The notes: a model not told the origin generated them from the sequence alone. Counted from the stretch's first letter, positions 8,047 through 18,055 are shown. The stretch is DNA of 64,000 bases from Altererythrobacter xiamenensis (GCF_900177715.1 NZ_FXWG01000001.1:434001-498000), one strand, 5' to 3'. Made by a program: numbers and translations.

Positions 8047-9018
8047 TCAGTCGAGCTTGAGCATGATCTCGCAAACCGCCCCATCGGCAGGGAAGCGCAG
8101 ATTCACCTCGCCAGAACGCCCCAGCGCACCGGAGATCAACCTCGATCCGAAGCCGTCCTGCTTCGCCTCTCGCACTTCGGGGCCGCCCTGCTCACGCCAG
8201 ACGACCCGCAGAACCTCGTCCTCACGCGTAATGGCAGTCGTGACGGTCCCGCTCTCGTTCGAGAAAGCGCCATATTTGATCGCATTGGTGATCAGTTCGT
8301 GAAGGACCAGCGCGAGCCCCTGAGCGGTCGATCCGCTCAGCAAAGCCTCATCGCAGCCTTCGATCTTCACCCGTTCCTGCAAGCCCGGGAAGGCAGCCAG
8401 GGATTGCTCGACAATCGCCCTGATAGTCATGGATCCGGGAGCTTCGCTGATCAGCAATTGGTGGCTGCGCGCAAGAGCATCCACCCGCCCCTCGAGGGAC
8501 CTCGCGAATGTCGGAATATCGCGCGCCTTGGCCGCGGACAGCCGCACGATCGACTGGATGATGCCGAGCATGTTGCGAACACGGTGGTTGAGTTCGTTGG
8601 TGAGCAGCGACAGCCTGTCTTCGCGCTCTTTGGTGTCGGTGATGTCGATCACATGGCCGATAAGCCTGTCGACCGACCCATCCGGGCCGATCAGCGGCCT
8701 TCCTGCCGCGCTGATCCAGCGCCTTTCATCCTTGGCGGTCTGAATTTCGCATTCGAACTTCCATAGCTCGTTGTTCCGGATCGCCCGCTGCTGGAGTTCG
8801 TCGACGCGCTGACGGTCGCTCTCGACCACATGGCCGAGGAACATTTCATAGGTCCACTCTTCCGGAGCTTCGGAATAGCCGAAAATTTCGTCATGGGCAT
8901 GATTGCGCCACGCATGGCCGCTGGCCACGTCAAGTTCCCAGATACCGATATGGGCAGACTCGATCACCAGCCGAAGGTGTTCGGCGCTGCGTTCTTCGAA
9001 TGGCTTCAAATCGGGCAT
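8047..9018 (-). CDS. PAS-HWE sensor histidine kinase
   Basis: Cytoplasmic histidine kinase of 323 aa with no membrane segment. Residues about 14-130 form a PAS fold with the PAC ending (RRWISAAGRPLIGPDG, VIDITDTKERE). The phosphoacceptor is His145 in ELNHRVRNMLG, the HWE-family dimerisation motif. The ATP-binding part shows the N-box HELITNAIKYGAFS and the WREQGGP motif that gives the family its name. HWE kinases often feed the general stress response or light and oxygen sensing in alphaproteobacteria. No partner response regulator is adjacent. The start ATG at 9018 has a weak ribosome site. Confidence 0.9.
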   Translation of the reverse strand: MPDLKPFEERSAEHLRLVIESAHIGIWELDVASGHAWRNHAHDEIFGYSEAPEEWTYEMFLGHVVESDRQRVDELQQRAIRNNELWKFECEIQTAKDERRWISAAGRPLIGPDGSVDRLIGHVIDITDTKEREDRLSLLTNELNHRVRNMLGIIQSIVRLSAAKARDIPTFARSLEGRVDALARSHQLLISEAPGSMTIRAIVEQSLAAFPGLQERVKIEGCDEALLSGSTAQGLALVLHELITNAIKYGAFSNESGTVTTAITREDEVLRVVWREQGGPEVREAKQDGFGSRLISGALGRSGEVNLRFPADGAVCEIMLKLD

Positions 9019-9119
9019 AAGAAATGCGTCCTAGCACCCAAAAACAGTGTCACTCAAAGAGTATAAGCTCTGCCAAACAGCATTGAAAAGCCAGCAGAAC
9101 AGAATCAGGTTGGGACTAT

Positions 9120-10259
<1,140 letters not shown>

Positions 10260-10336
10260 TCACCCCTCATATTGGGCCTTCGCAGCAAAGCAGCCACCAG
10301 TTCATGCAGCGCGAAGACCAGACCTATCCACAGGGT

Positions 10337-10494
10337 GAGTCCATCGGGACTCCGCGTCAAGTCCGTTAATCTGCTGCAATATGGTTAACGCCGCGTTAGC
10401 TATGACGGAACAAAAAGAGCCCCGCACAAGATGTTGAGTCCCTGCGCTTTTCACAGACTCGACATCATGGGGTGTGACACGAAAGACTCGACTC
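10337..10494. promoter_or_regulatory. Cluster of six GANTC methylation sites upstream of ccrM
   Basis: GANTC sites lie at 10337-10341, 10348-10352, 10436-10440, 10456-10460, 10485-10489 and 10490-10494, all in the 301-nt gap between ccrM (minus) and the sulfotransferase gene (plus). By chance one would expect fewer than one in this length. They are the substrate of the enzyme encoded next door, so methylation-dependent control of ccrM, of the divergent gene, or of both is a natural reading. The two sites at 10485 and 10490 are directly adjacent. Confidence 0.7.
10385..10399. promoter_or_regulatory. CtrA-like box upstream of ccrM
   Basis: The sequence TTAA-N7-TTAG matches the CtrA consensus TTAA-N7-TTAA with one mismatch. 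It lies about 130 bases upstream of the ccrM start and between two groups of GANTC sites. In Caulobacter CtrA drives ccrM transcription late in the cycle; the same role here is inference. Confidence 0.5.
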
Positions 10495-10557
10495 TTTTCG
10501 CAAACTGAAGAATGTTGGATTGACTGAACCCCGGGTCGCGTAACCGGGAGATCACAA

Positions 10558-11253
10558 ATGGCTTTGGAAGTAATCGGGGCAGGACCCGGTCGTACCGCCA
10601 CCTTTACGATGAAGTTCGCACTCGAGCATCTGGGCTTCGGCCCGTGTCATCACATGGCAGAAGTGTTCGCCGATGCGCGGCGGCAGGTTCCTCTCTGGCT
10701 CGACGTGGCGAACGGCAAGCCGGACTGGGACAAGGTCTTCGCCGGTTTCAGATCGGCTGTCGATTATCCCTCCGCCTCATACTGGCGCGAACTGGCCCAC
10801 TATTACCCGCAAGCCAAGGTGATCCTGACGGTGCGCGATGCTGACAGCTGGTTCGAATCCGTCAGCGAGACGATCTTCTCCGACCAGATGCAGGCGGGCC
10901 TGGTGGGCAGCCCCACCGGCGACATGATGCAGGGTGTGATCTTCGCCCACTTTGGCGGCGGCGATATTCGCGACCGCGCCTTCATGACCGACTGGTACGA
11001 ACGCCGGAACCAGCAGATCATCGACACCATCGCGCCCGAAAGGCTGCTGGTATTCCACCCAAAGGAAGGGTGGGAGCCACTGTGCAAGTTTCTGGGCGTC
11101 GATGTGCCGACCGAGAAGTTTCCCCGCGTCAACAGTCGTGACGAGCTACAGGCGGCGCATGAGGATGACCGAGGGGTTCATCCCGATGCGGACGAGGCCG
11201 AAGCTTTCGGCAAGCGCTACATCGCGGAACTGAAAGCGAAGGCCTTCGCCTGA
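10558..11253 (+). CDS. Sulfotransferase family protein
   Basis: A 231-aa soluble protein of the P-loop sulfotransferase-like family common in proteobacteria and eukaryotes. The N-terminal loop EVIGAGPGRTATFTMKFALE corresponds to the PAPS 5'-phosphosulfate loop, and VILTVRDADSWFES to the 3'-phosphate-binding strand-helix. The usual helix-starting LGFGPCHHMAEV is present, as is the C-terminal EPLCKFLGVDVP. The acceptor is unknown. It is transcribed divergently from ccrM across the GANTC-rich gap, so it may be cell-cycle regulated. Confidence 0.85.
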   Translation: MALEVIGAGPGRTATFTMKFALEHLGFGPCHHMAEVFADARRQVPLWLDVANGKPDWDKVFAGFRSAVDYPSASYWRELAHYYPQAKVILTVRDADSWFESVSETIFSDQMQAGLVGSPTGDMMQGVIFAHFGGGDIRDRAFMTDWYERRNQQIIDTIAPERLLVFHPKEGWEPLCKFLGVDVPTEKFPRVNSRDELQAAHEDDRGVHPDADEAEAFGKRYIAELKAKAFA

Positions 11254-11280
11254 CGCAAACCGCACGCTTGCGGAGCCGGA

Positions 11281-12204
11281 TCAGACCCCGAGAGCGAGCG
11301 TGGTGTTGACCGCGAAGATCAACACAAGGCCGGCGCCGATAACGCGCCCAATGCTCTTGGCCGCGGCGAGCAGGAGAAGCAGCACGACCGCGGATGCTGC
11401 GAGCAGCACCAGCTGGTAGTCGAGCAAGCTTGCCGGCACGGGGACCGGCGCGACCATCATCGTCACGCCGCCGATCAGCAGGATGTTGTAGATGTTGGAG
11501 CCGACGACGTTACCCACTGCGAGGCCCGGCTGTCCGCGAATGGCAGCTGCCACCGAAGCAGCGAGCTCGGGCAGCGAAGTTCCGACAGCGACCACCGTCA
11601 GACCGATCACCGTCTCGCTCACGCCGACAAGCGTGGCGAGGTCGATCGCGCCGGTGACGAGGAGATTGCCCCCGCCCACCAGCAGCGCGAGACCAACAAC
11701 AAAAGCGATGACCGCTTTCGGCATGGACACCATGCTGTCGTCCTCCTCGTCCCCGTCGATCGAGCGCGGGTGATTGAGGCGCCAGAGAATATAGGCGACC
11801 AGAAGCGCAAGCAGCACCGCGCCGATCCAGATCGAACCGGTCTGCAGATAGGTAATGCCCCATAGCAACAGGGTCGCCAGCAGGGCGATCACCGCATCCC
11901 GCCTGCCCAACCCGGTCAATGCAATAGGGGCAACCAGCGCCGTAAAGCCGAGGATCAGCAGCGTGTTGGCGATATTCGACCCGATCACATTGCCCCAGGC
12001 AAGCTCTGGAGAGCCCTGCAAGGCGGCTTCGACGCTGGCGACCATTTCCGGCATCGAGGTGGCGAAGCCGACGATGACGAGGCCGGTCACGAGATTGGAC
12101 ACGCCAAGACGGTGCGCGATGCTTACCGAACCGCGCACGAGAAACTCGCCGCCGACGGCCAGGCCGACAAGGCCGACGATGCTGAAAAGGATCGCTTCGA
12201 TCAT
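11281..12204 (-). CDS. Calcium/sodium antiporter (CaCA family)
   Basis: Inner membrane cation exchanger of 307 aa, YrbG-like. Two inverted alpha repeats are visible, each with its ion-binding motif: GFATSMPEM with GSNIANTLLILG, and AVGTSLPEL with GSNIYNILLIGG. About ten hydrophobic helices are predicted by eye, with a short acidic cytoplasmic loop between the halves (DGDEEDDS). It follows rnhB by 27 bases on the same strand and is likely co-transcribed. The exact cation is not fixed by sequence. Confidence 0.92.
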   Translation of the reverse strand: MIEAILFSIVGLVGLAVGGEFLVRGSVSIAHRLGVSNLVTGLVIVGFATSMPEMVASVEAALQGSPELAWGNVIGSNIANTLLILGFTALVAPIALTGLGRRDAVIALLATLLLWGITYLQTGSIWIGAVLLALLVAYILWRLNHPRSIDGDEEDDSMVSMPKAVIAFVVGLALLVGGGNLLVTGAIDLATLVGVSETVIGLTVVAVGTSLPELAASVAAAIRGQPGLAVGNVVGSNIYNILLIGGVTMMVAPVPVPASLLDYQLVLLAASAVVLLLLLAAAKSIGRVIGAGLVLIFAVNTTLALGV

Positions 12205-12231
12205 GTGGCGCTATGTAGTGAAGTCCGCGCG

Positions 12232-12861
12232 TTAGAGAAGCGCCAATTGTGCGATGGGCGCAAAACTCTGGCGGTGGAGCGGCGAAGGCCCGTGATGGCG
12301 CAAAGCCTCCATGTGCTCGCGGGTGCCATAGCCCTTGTTCCGCTCCCAGCCGTAATGCGGATGGTCCTGCGCCGCTTCCAGCATCAGGCGATCGCGCCAT
12401 TCCTTGGCGACGATCGAGGCGGCGGAAATCGCAGGCTCCAACCCGTCGCCGCCGACGATCGCGCGCGCTTTCCAGCGCCATTCCCTGCAGCGCCCATGAG
12501 GCGTGAGATTGCCGTCGATCAGCACGTCCTCCGGCTCGCAGCCCAAACGCTCGACCAGCCGCTCGACCGCCAGTGTCATCGCACGCATCGTGGCGATCAG
12601 CACATTGACCCGGTCGATTTCCTCGGCCTCGATGACCCCCACGCCCCACACGCAGCTATGGCGGATATGACTATCGAGTTCTGCGCGGCGCTTGGCGGAA
12701 AGTCGCTTGGAATCGTCGAGCCCTTCGGGATATGCGCTACCCAACACGACGGCTGCGGCGACGACAGGTCCGGCGAGCGGACCACGACCCGCCTCGTCGA
12801 CGCCGACAATCAGGCGCTCGGCACCGAATTCATTTTCAGGAGTTCCAGAAAGCATGAACAT
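12232..12861 (-). CDS. rnhB: Ribonuclease HII
   Basis: Cuts the RNA strand of RNA-DNA hybrids and starts removal of single ribonucleotides from DNA. The family signature VGVDEAGRGPLAGP with the first catalytic Asp and Glu, the later Asp in VLIDGN and the SIVAKEWRD motif are all present. The real start must be just before LIVGVDEAGRG, so I take the ATG at 12861 (another is at 12855) and reject the ORF start at 13011. The sugar dehydrogenase starts on the opposite strand at 12854, so the two 5' ends overlap. Length about 209 aa is normal. Confidence 0.92.
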   Translation of the reverse strand: MFMLSGTPENEFGAERLIVGVDEAGRGPLAGPVVAAAVVLGSAYPEGLDDSKRLSAKRRAELDSHIRHSCVWGVGVIEAEEIDRVNVLIATMRAMTLAVERLVERLGCEPEDVLIDGNLTPHGRCREWRWKARAIVGGDGLEPAISAASIVAKEWRDRLMLEAAQDHPHYGWERNKGYGTREHMEALRHHGPSPLHRQSFAPIAQLALL

Positions 12862-14035
12862 GATCGCAAAGCCCTTCGCCCTCTTCTCGCCCGCCCTGCT
12901 CGCAGCCGCAAGTTGCAGCGCGCAGTCAAATGTGGACAGCGCCAGCAATGGCGATGCGCTGTCCGGAACCATGGACGCGGACGAGGTCTTCGTGATCGAG
13001 GAACGCGGCACTTATGACGAGCCATGGGCTGCGGCCTTCGTGCCTGGAACCGAAGTTCTGGTGATCACGACCAAGCCGGGACAGCTGATCGGCTATGACA
13101 CCGCGGCGGATCGCGAATTCACGATCTCGGGCGCACCGCAGGTCGACTATGGCGGCCAGGGCGGGCTGGGAGACATCGCCTTCCTCCAGAGCGAGGCGGC
13201 CGATACGCTTGCCTCGCGCACGATCTTCCTCAGTTTTGCCGAGGCAGGCCAGGGTGACACCCGCGGTGCAGCCGTCGGCAAGGGACAGATGGTGTGCGAC
13301 GATCAGCGGAGTTGCGAGATCCGCGATTTCGAAGTGATCTGGCGGCAGACCCCCAAGGTCACCGGGCGAGGCCACTTCTCGCACCGCCTGCTGTTTTCGC
13401 CGGACGAGCGCTATCTCTATGTCGCGAGCGGCGACCGGCAAAAGCTTGAACCCGCCCAGGACACCTCGAACACGCTGGGCACGATCGTCCGGCTCAATCT
13501 CGATGGGTCGGCAGCCGAGGGCAATCCGGAAGTCGGTGACGACACGCCGAGCAACGAGATCTGGTCGTACGGACACCGCAACATCCTGGGAATGGACTGG
13601 GACGAGCAAGGGCGACTGTGGGAAGTCGAGCATGGCCCTGCCGGCGGCGATGAGCTCAACCTCGTCAAGAAGGGTGCGAACTATGGCTGGCCGACACGTT
13701 CCAACGGCGACCACTATAACGGCGACCCGATTACCGATCACAGCGCCGACGATGGCTTCACCAAGCCGGCAGTGAGCTGGAGCCCGGTGATCGCGCCGGG
13801 GGACATGCTGTTCTACAGAGGCGATCTCTTCTCCGCCTGGCAGGGCGATGCGCTGATGCCTGGCCTCAAGACCCAGGCGCTGATCCGCGTCGAGATCGAT
13901 GGTGAAAATGCCCGCGAAGCTGCCCGGTACGAATTCGACGATCGTCTGCGTGCAATTGCCGAAGGCCCCGACGGCGCGCTGTGGATCCTTGAAGACCGCG
14001 AGGGCGCGAGCCTGTTGAAGCTTACGCCCAAGTGA
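12854..14035 (+). CDS. PQQ-dependent sugar dehydrogenase-like lipoprotein
   Basis: Six-bladed beta-propeller of the soluble glucose/sorbosone dehydrogenase family. The N-terminus (KPFALFSPALLAAASC) looks like a lipoprotein signal peptide with Cys near residue 17, so the protein is probably anchored in the periplasm. Family motifs include DEPWAAAFVPG, GRGHFSHRLLFSPD, VASGDRQKL, WSYGHRNILGMDWD and LWEVEHGPAGGDELN. Whether it binds PQQ is not certain; many family members have no proven substrate. The ATG at 12854 has an AGGAG site 11 bases upstream. It diverges from rnhB with overlapping 5' ends. Confidence 0.87.
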   Translation: MNMIAKPFALFSPALLAAASCSAQSNVDSASNGDALSGTMDADEVFVIEERGTYDEPWAAAFVPGTEVLVITTKPGQLIGYDTAADREFTISGAPQVDYGGQGGLGDIAFLQSEAADTLASRTIFLSFAEAGQGDTRGAAVGKGQMVCDDQRSCEIRDFEVIWRQTPKVTGRGHFSHRLLFSPDERYLYVASGDRQKLEPAQDTSNTLGTIVRLNLDGSAAEGNPEVGDDTPSNEIWSYGHRNILGMDWDEQGRLWEVEHGPAGGDELNLVKKGANYGWPTRSNGDHYNGDPITDHSADDGFTKPAVSWSPVIAPGDMLFYRGDLFSAWQGDALMPGLKTQALIRVEIDGENAREAARYEFDDRLRAIAEGPDGALWILEDREGASLLKLTPK

Positions 14036-14158
14036 TCTTCCGCACACCCGCCCGGGCGTGCGATTTCCTCGCTCACGCGACCTGACGGTCGCATCGCTGC
14101 GGGCGGGCTTGCAGGTGTCCTTCGGACAGCTGCGTCTTCGACTGCGCTTCCGCCCTTG

Positions 14159-14182
14159 CGGCCCTGCGGGCCGGTTCTATTT
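14159..14182 (+). terminator. Possible intrinsic terminator after the sugar dehydrogenase
   Basis: A perfect 6-bp stem CGGCCC-TGC-GGGCCG is followed within two bases by TTCTATTTTT. It lies about 120 bases after the dehydrogenase stop and 40 bases before the GNAT gene. The short stem makes it only a candidate. Confidence 0.4.
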
Positions 14183-14223
14183 TTGTCGACAGCGCGCGCG
14201 CGTGAAACTAAGCGCGCTTCGCC

Positions 14224-14742
14224 ATGGCGACACTGATCCCTCTTGCGAATGTCGAACCCGACATGATCGAGCAATTGCTCGACCGTGCTTTCGGGCCCGA
14301 CCGGCATGCCCGCACCGCCTATCGTATTCGGGGAGAGGCGCAGTGGCTCGAGGCGCTGAGCTTCGCCGCGCTCGACGACGAGGACATGCTGGTGGGGACG
14401 ATCCAGCTCTGGCCAGTCGCGCTGACCGACAAGGAAGGCCGCGCCCATCCGATGATCATGGTCGGTCCGGTTGCTGTGCTGCCGGAGCATCAGGGCGGCG
14501 GCTATGGCAAGGCGTTGATGTTTGCGGCACTCGACGCGGTGGAGCGAAGCGGCGGCGACGCCCCCGCCCTGCCGCTGGTGATGATTGGCGATGCAGAATA
14601 TTACGGCCGCTTCTTCGGTTTCAGCGCCGAGCACACGCGCGGCTGGCACTGCCCGGGCCCGTTCGATCCCGCGCGATTGCTATTGAGATACGCAAATCCG
14701 GCGGTGCTGCCGGACGAAGGAATGCTCGGCCCCTGGCAATAG
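14224..14742 (+). CDS. GNAT family N-acetyltransferase
   Basis: A 172-aa acyl-CoA-dependent acetyltransferase of the YhbS-like branch. The acetyl-CoA loop is VLPEHQGGGYGKALM (Q-x2-G-x-G), preceded by the usual strand VGPVAV. The end has EYYGRFFGF, typical of the subfamily. Substrate unknown. The upstream region from 14036 holds no gene, only two short hairpins. Confidence 0.85.
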   Translation: MATLIPLANVEPDMIEQLLDRAFGPDRHARTAYRIRGEAQWLEALSFAALDDEDMLVGTIQLWPVALTDKEGRAHPMIMVGPVAVLPEHQGGGYGKALMFAALDAVERSGGDAPALPLVMIGDAEYYGRFFGFSAEHTRGWHCPGPFDPARLLLRYANPAVLPDEGMLGPWQ

Positions 14743-14796
14743 TCGTCAGGACAGGGTTGGCGAATTAACCACCTTCTGGCATCGATCCTCGCACCT

Positions 14797-15345
14797 ATGC
14801 CTTACACTCCGCCCCCGCACCTCGCAGAGCTGTCTTTGCCTGAAATCGCCAAGCTGGTGGCGGAGCGAAAGCTGCCGCCTGTCGAGCAATGGGCACCCGA
14901 GGCAAGCTCGGACAGCCGTATGCGGATCGCGGCGGACGGAACGTGGTATCACGACGGCTCACCCATCCGCCGCGAGGCGATGGTGCGCGCCTTCGCCAGC
15001 CTGCTGATGCGCGACGATGCGGGCCAGCACTGGCTCGTCACGCCCTATGAGAGGCAATCGATCGAGGTCGAGGATGCGGCGCTGATAGCCGTCGACGTGA
15101 AGCAGGACGACGGCGCGCTCGCCTTCCGGCTCAACACCGACGATCTCGTGATCGCCGGTCCCGACCATCCACTGCGCGCGGCCGGCGACCCGGAGACGCC
15201 TGCGATCTACCTGTCAGCGCGGCGCGGCTGCGAGGCGAAGCTGAACCGCAGTACCTACCAGCAGCTCGCCGATATCGCGCTTGCAGCGGGCGACGACTGG
15301 AGGGTCACCAGCATGGGCGAGCGTTACTCGCTTCTTCCCGAATGA
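14797..15345 (+). CDS. DUF1285 family protein
   Basis: A 182-aa soluble protein that matches the DUF1285 family in several short blocks: VEQWAPE, SRMRIAADGTWYHDGSPI, RREAMVRAFASLLMRDDAG, LVTPYERQSIEVEDAAL. The family is found in many proteobacteria, often near a CoA-hydrolysing Nudix gene and the CCA-adding enzyme, as here. Its function is not known; the fold pairs two small beta domains. The stop overlaps the next gene by four bases (ATGA), so the two are translationally coupled. Confidence 0.88.
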   Translation: MPYTPPPHLAELSLPEIAKLVAERKLPPVEQWAPEASSDSRMRIAADGTWYHDGSPIRREAMVRAFASLLMRDDAGQHWLVTPYERQSIEVEDAALIAVDVKQDDGALAFRLNTDDLVIAGPDHPLRAAGDPETPAIYLSARRGCEAKLNRSTYQQLADIALAAGDDWRVTSMGERYSLLPE

Positions 15346-15950
15346 GCCCTCTGTTCGATCGCCTGGCCGACCTGTTCGAACGCGGGCATCGCACGCCTGC
15401 GAACGGACTGCTGAGCGATGACCGTTTCATCAAGGACAGCCCGACCGCCGATGCCGCCGTTCTGATCGCGGTGACAGATCGGGACCGGCCGGGCGTGCTG
15501 CTTACCCAGCGCCCCAACGACATGCGCGATCATCCGGGGCAGGTCGCTTTTCCGGGCGGCAAGGTCGACGAAGGCGAGGATGCGGTCACCGCCGCGCTGC
15601 GCGAAGCCGAAGAGGAAATCGCACTCGCCCGCCATCATGTGCAGGTGATCGGCACGACCGACCGCTATCAGACCGGCACCGGTTTCGACATCACCCCGGT
15701 GCTCGGCGTGGTCCCGCCCGATCTCGACCTCACGCCCAACCCGACCGAGGTCGAGGACTGGTTCGAGGCACCGCTAGACCTGCTGCTGAAGCCGGAGAAC
15801 TGGACCGAACACGAGGTTATCTGGCGCGGCCATCCTCGCAAATATCTCGAAATGCACTATTCCGGCTTTCGCATCTGGGGCGTGACTGCAGCGATCATCT
15901 TCAACCTGTCGCAACGCATCACTTACGAGGGGCTGTTCGGTGAAGGCTGA
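15342..15950 (+). CDS. CoA pyrophosphatase (Nudix)
   Basis: Nudix hydrolase of 202 aa predicted to split coenzyme A or its derivatives into 4'-phosphopantetheine and 3',5'-ADP. Both the Nudix box (GGKVDEGEDAVTAALREAEEE) and the CoA-specific motif before it (LLTQRPNDMRDHPGQVAFPG) are complete. The gene overlaps DUF1285 by four bases upstream and the CCA-adding enzyme by 11 bases downstream, giving a three-gene operon. Confidence 0.92.
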   Translation: MSPLFDRLADLFERGHRTPANGLLSDDRFIKDSPTADAAVLIAVTDRDRPGVLLTQRPNDMRDHPGQVAFPGGKVDEGEDAVTAALREAEEEIALARHHVQVIGTTDRYQTGTGFDITPVLGVVPPDLDLTPNPTEVEDWFEAPLDLLLKPENWTEHEVIWRGHPRKYLEMHYSGFRIWGVTAAIIFNLSQRITYEGLFGEG

Positions 15951-17118
15951 TCTGTCAGATGCCGCATGGACGAGGCGCGAGGGGCTCGCCGAACTCACGC
16001 AGGCTCTGGGCGCCGAGGCGATCCGCTGGGTCGGCGGCGCGGTGCGCGACAGCCTTCTCGGCCACGAAGTCGCCGATGTCGATTGCGCCACCACGCATCT
16101 GCCCGACGCCGTGATAGAACTGTGCAAGCAGGCTGGCATCCGCACGGTCCCCACGGGGATCGATCACGGCACCGTGACCGCCATACTGTCGGGCGGGCCG
16201 GTCGAGATCACGACCCTGCGCCATGACGTCTCGACCGACGGACGGCGCGCGACAGTCGCCTTCGCGCAGGAATGGAAGGAAGACGCAGCGCGGCGCGACT
16301 TCACCATCAACGCGCTCTACGCCCATCCCGAAACACTCGCGATATCCGACTATTTCGGCGGGCTTGAAGACCTCGCGGCGCGGCGGGTGCGCTTTATCGG
16401 CGATGCGCGCGAACGGATCCGCGAGGATCACCTGCGGATCCTGCGCTACTTCCGCTTCCAGGCGCGCTTCGGAGCAGAACTGGACCGCGAAGCAGAGGAA
16501 GCCTGCGCCGAACTCGCACCAATGCTCAAGGGGTTGAGCCGTGAACGCATCGCGAGCGAATTGCTCGCAATCCTTTCCCTGCCCGATCCGCATGAAGTTA
16601 TCGCGCGCATGCATGAAAAGGGCGTGCTCAAGGTCATCCTTCCTGAAACCTGCCGCCAACATATCGCCGCTCTCGAACGACTGATTGCCGCGGAGCGTGA
16701 TCAAGGCTTCGCGCCATCGCCCATCCGCCGTCTCGCTGCCTTGCTTCCACCCGTTACCGATGTTGCTGGCGACGTCGCGGCTCGCCTTCGCCTGTCGCGC
16801 GCCCAACGCGGATTGCTCGTTACGCTGGCGGAGCGAAAGCCCGAAGATTGCGAGGCTGCAAAAGCCATCGCCTATACCGAAGGAGTCGATGCGGCAGCCG
16901 GCCGTATCCTGCTGCAGGGCGGCGATGCCAGCGCGATCAAGGACTGGGTTCCGCCGCAATTTCCGTTGAAGGGCGGCGTGATCGTCGAGCGCGGTGTGGC
17001 TGCCGGACCCGAGGTCGCGCGGATCATGCGTGCGGTTGAATCGCAGTGGATTGCCGAAGGTTTTCCGGGCGAGCAGCGGATCGCGGAATTGCTCGAACAG
17101 GAGCTGGCCAAACGCTGA
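15940..17118 (+). CDS. cca: CCA tRNA nucleotidyltransferase
   Basis: Adds or repairs the CCA end of tRNA. The nucleotidyltransferase core is clear: WVGGAVRDSLLG, then the catalytic DVDCAT (DxD), followed by ARRDFTINALYAHP and the RIREDHLRILRYFRFQARFG motif of class II enzymes. Length 392 aa is normal for alphaproteobacteria. It starts with GTG at 15940, within the end of the Nudix gene. The third gene of the DUF1285-Nudix-cca operon. Confidence 0.93.
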   Translation: MKADLSDAAWTRREGLAELTQALGAEAIRWVGGAVRDSLLGHEVADVDCATTHLPDAVIELCKQAGIRTVPTGIDHGTVTAILSGGPVEITTLRHDVSTDGRRATVAFAQEWKEDAARRDFTINALYAHPETLAISDYFGGLEDLAARRVRFIGDARERIREDHLRILRYFRFQARFGAELDREAEEACAELAPMLKGLSRERIASELLAILSLPDPHEVIARMHEKGVLKVILPETCRQHIAALERLIAAERDQGFAPSPIRRLAALLPPVTDVAGDVAARLRLSRAQRGLLVTLAERKPEDCEAAKAIAYTEGVDAAAGRILLQGGDASAIKDWVPPQFPLKGGVIVERGVAAGPEVARIMRAVESQWIAEGFPGEQRIAELLEQELAKR

Positions 17119-17345
17119 GCGGCTCCTTCAGCGTAGCTTCAGGCTGGGACAGCTATCACAAGCGAGGTTGCAAAAACGCGCCTCTATTGGTTATTGCGCA
17201 CAACCGCGAGGTGGCCTGGCCCCACGCTGGCTAGGTCGTCGGTTCATTCCCACCAAGCCGCCTACAATCGAATATCTACCGGTAGCAGCGCTCGGGGACT
17301 GTGCGCAGCAATGCCATTGAAGTTGAGAAATAACGGAGACAATTC

Positions 17346-17930
17346 ATGAAGTTCACGAAGCTTGCCCTGCTGGCCACCGCTATGGCCGCCGCTCCTTACG
17401 CCGCGAACGCGCAGGACGTTGGCGCCACCGTTTTCGGTAACGACGACGCCGCAATCGGTACCGTCACCACCAATGACGGCAGCGTCGTGACCGTCGACAC
17501 CGGCAAGCACAAGGCTCCGCTGCCCGCCAATCTTCTCGCCGAGCGCGAAGGCAAGTGGACGGTGAATGCCACGAAGGCCCAGATCGACCAGATGATGGAC
17601 GCCCAGGTTGCTGCCGCCAATGAAGCGCGCGACGCTGCGCTCATCGAAGGTGCTGCAGTAATGAGTGCGGACGGCCAGCCGGTCGGCACCGTCTACACTG
17701 TCGACACCGAAGACATGGTCATCATCAAGAACGATGCCGGCATTATCACGCTCACGCGTGACAGCTTTGCTGCCGACGCAAACGGTGCGCTGATCGTGCT
17801 CTATTCGGCTGCGGATATCGCTTCGAACACCACGCCGGTCCCCGAGGGTGCAGAAATCCTCACCCCGGCACAGGCTCGCGCCAAGGAAGCTGGCGCAGGC
17901 GCAGGTGACGAGGCCGAAGCCGAAATGTAA
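17346..17930 (+). CDS. Secreted protein with two PRC-barrel-like repeats
   Basis: A 194-aa exported protein: signal peptide MKFTKLALLATAMAAAPYAA with cleavage near NAQD. The mature part holds two similar halves. The first starts GATVFGNDDAAIGTVTTNDG and the second GAAVMSADGQPVGTVYTVDT; each is a strand-rich unit that resembles a PRC-barrel. A helical linker (about residues 75-98) joins them and the C-terminus is Ala/Glu-rich. A GGAGA ribosome site lies before the ATG, and a strong terminator follows. Likely a free periplasmic protein of unknown role, probably well expressed. Confidence 0.75.
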   Translation: MKFTKLALLATAMAAAPYAANAQDVGATVFGNDDAAIGTVTTNDGSVVTVDTGKHKAPLPANLLAEREGKWTVNATKAQIDQMMDAQVAAANEARDAALIEGAAVMSADGQPVGTVYTVDTEDMVIIKNDAGIITLTRDSFAADANGALIVLYSAADIASNTTPVPEGAEILTPAQARAKEAGAGAGDEAEAEM

Positions 17931-17972
17931 TCACGCCTGATTGCCTGCTTCCAGCGGGAAGCATCTAGAAAG

Positions 17973-18009
17973 CCGCGCTCGCCCTTTGGGGTGGGCGCGG
18001 TTTTTCTTT
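17973..18009. terminator. Strong intrinsic terminator between two convergent genes
   Basis: A 12-bp stem with two G-U pairs (left arm 17973-17984, right arm 17989-18000) and a four-base loop is followed on the plus strand by TTTTTCTTT. It ends the PRC-like gene. On the minus strand the run is only CTTTCT, so it may also serve parC weakly. Confidence 0.9.
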
Positions 18010-18055
18010 GCGATGAAGCTTGAGGCGCGGGTTTCAGCAATCCCGGCGCGGCCCA

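Noticed and set aside
12926..14047. A 373-codon minus-strand frame opposite the sugar dehydrogenase
   Set aside because: Shadow of a clearly recognised propeller protein; no ribosome site or family motif.
14077..14092. A GCGACC-TGAC-GGTCGC hairpin after the sugar dehydrogenase
   Set aside because: No T-run follows; the hairpin at 14159 is the better terminator candidate.
14058..14768. A 236-codon plus-strand frame overlapping the GNAT gene
   Set aside because: It is a different frame of the same DNA, and the GNAT frame has the acetyl-CoA loop and a normal start.
17235..17270. A GGTTCATTCCC stretch that looks like a tRNA T-arm
   Set aside because: No acceptor stem, D-arm or anticodon arm can be folded around it; not a tRNA.
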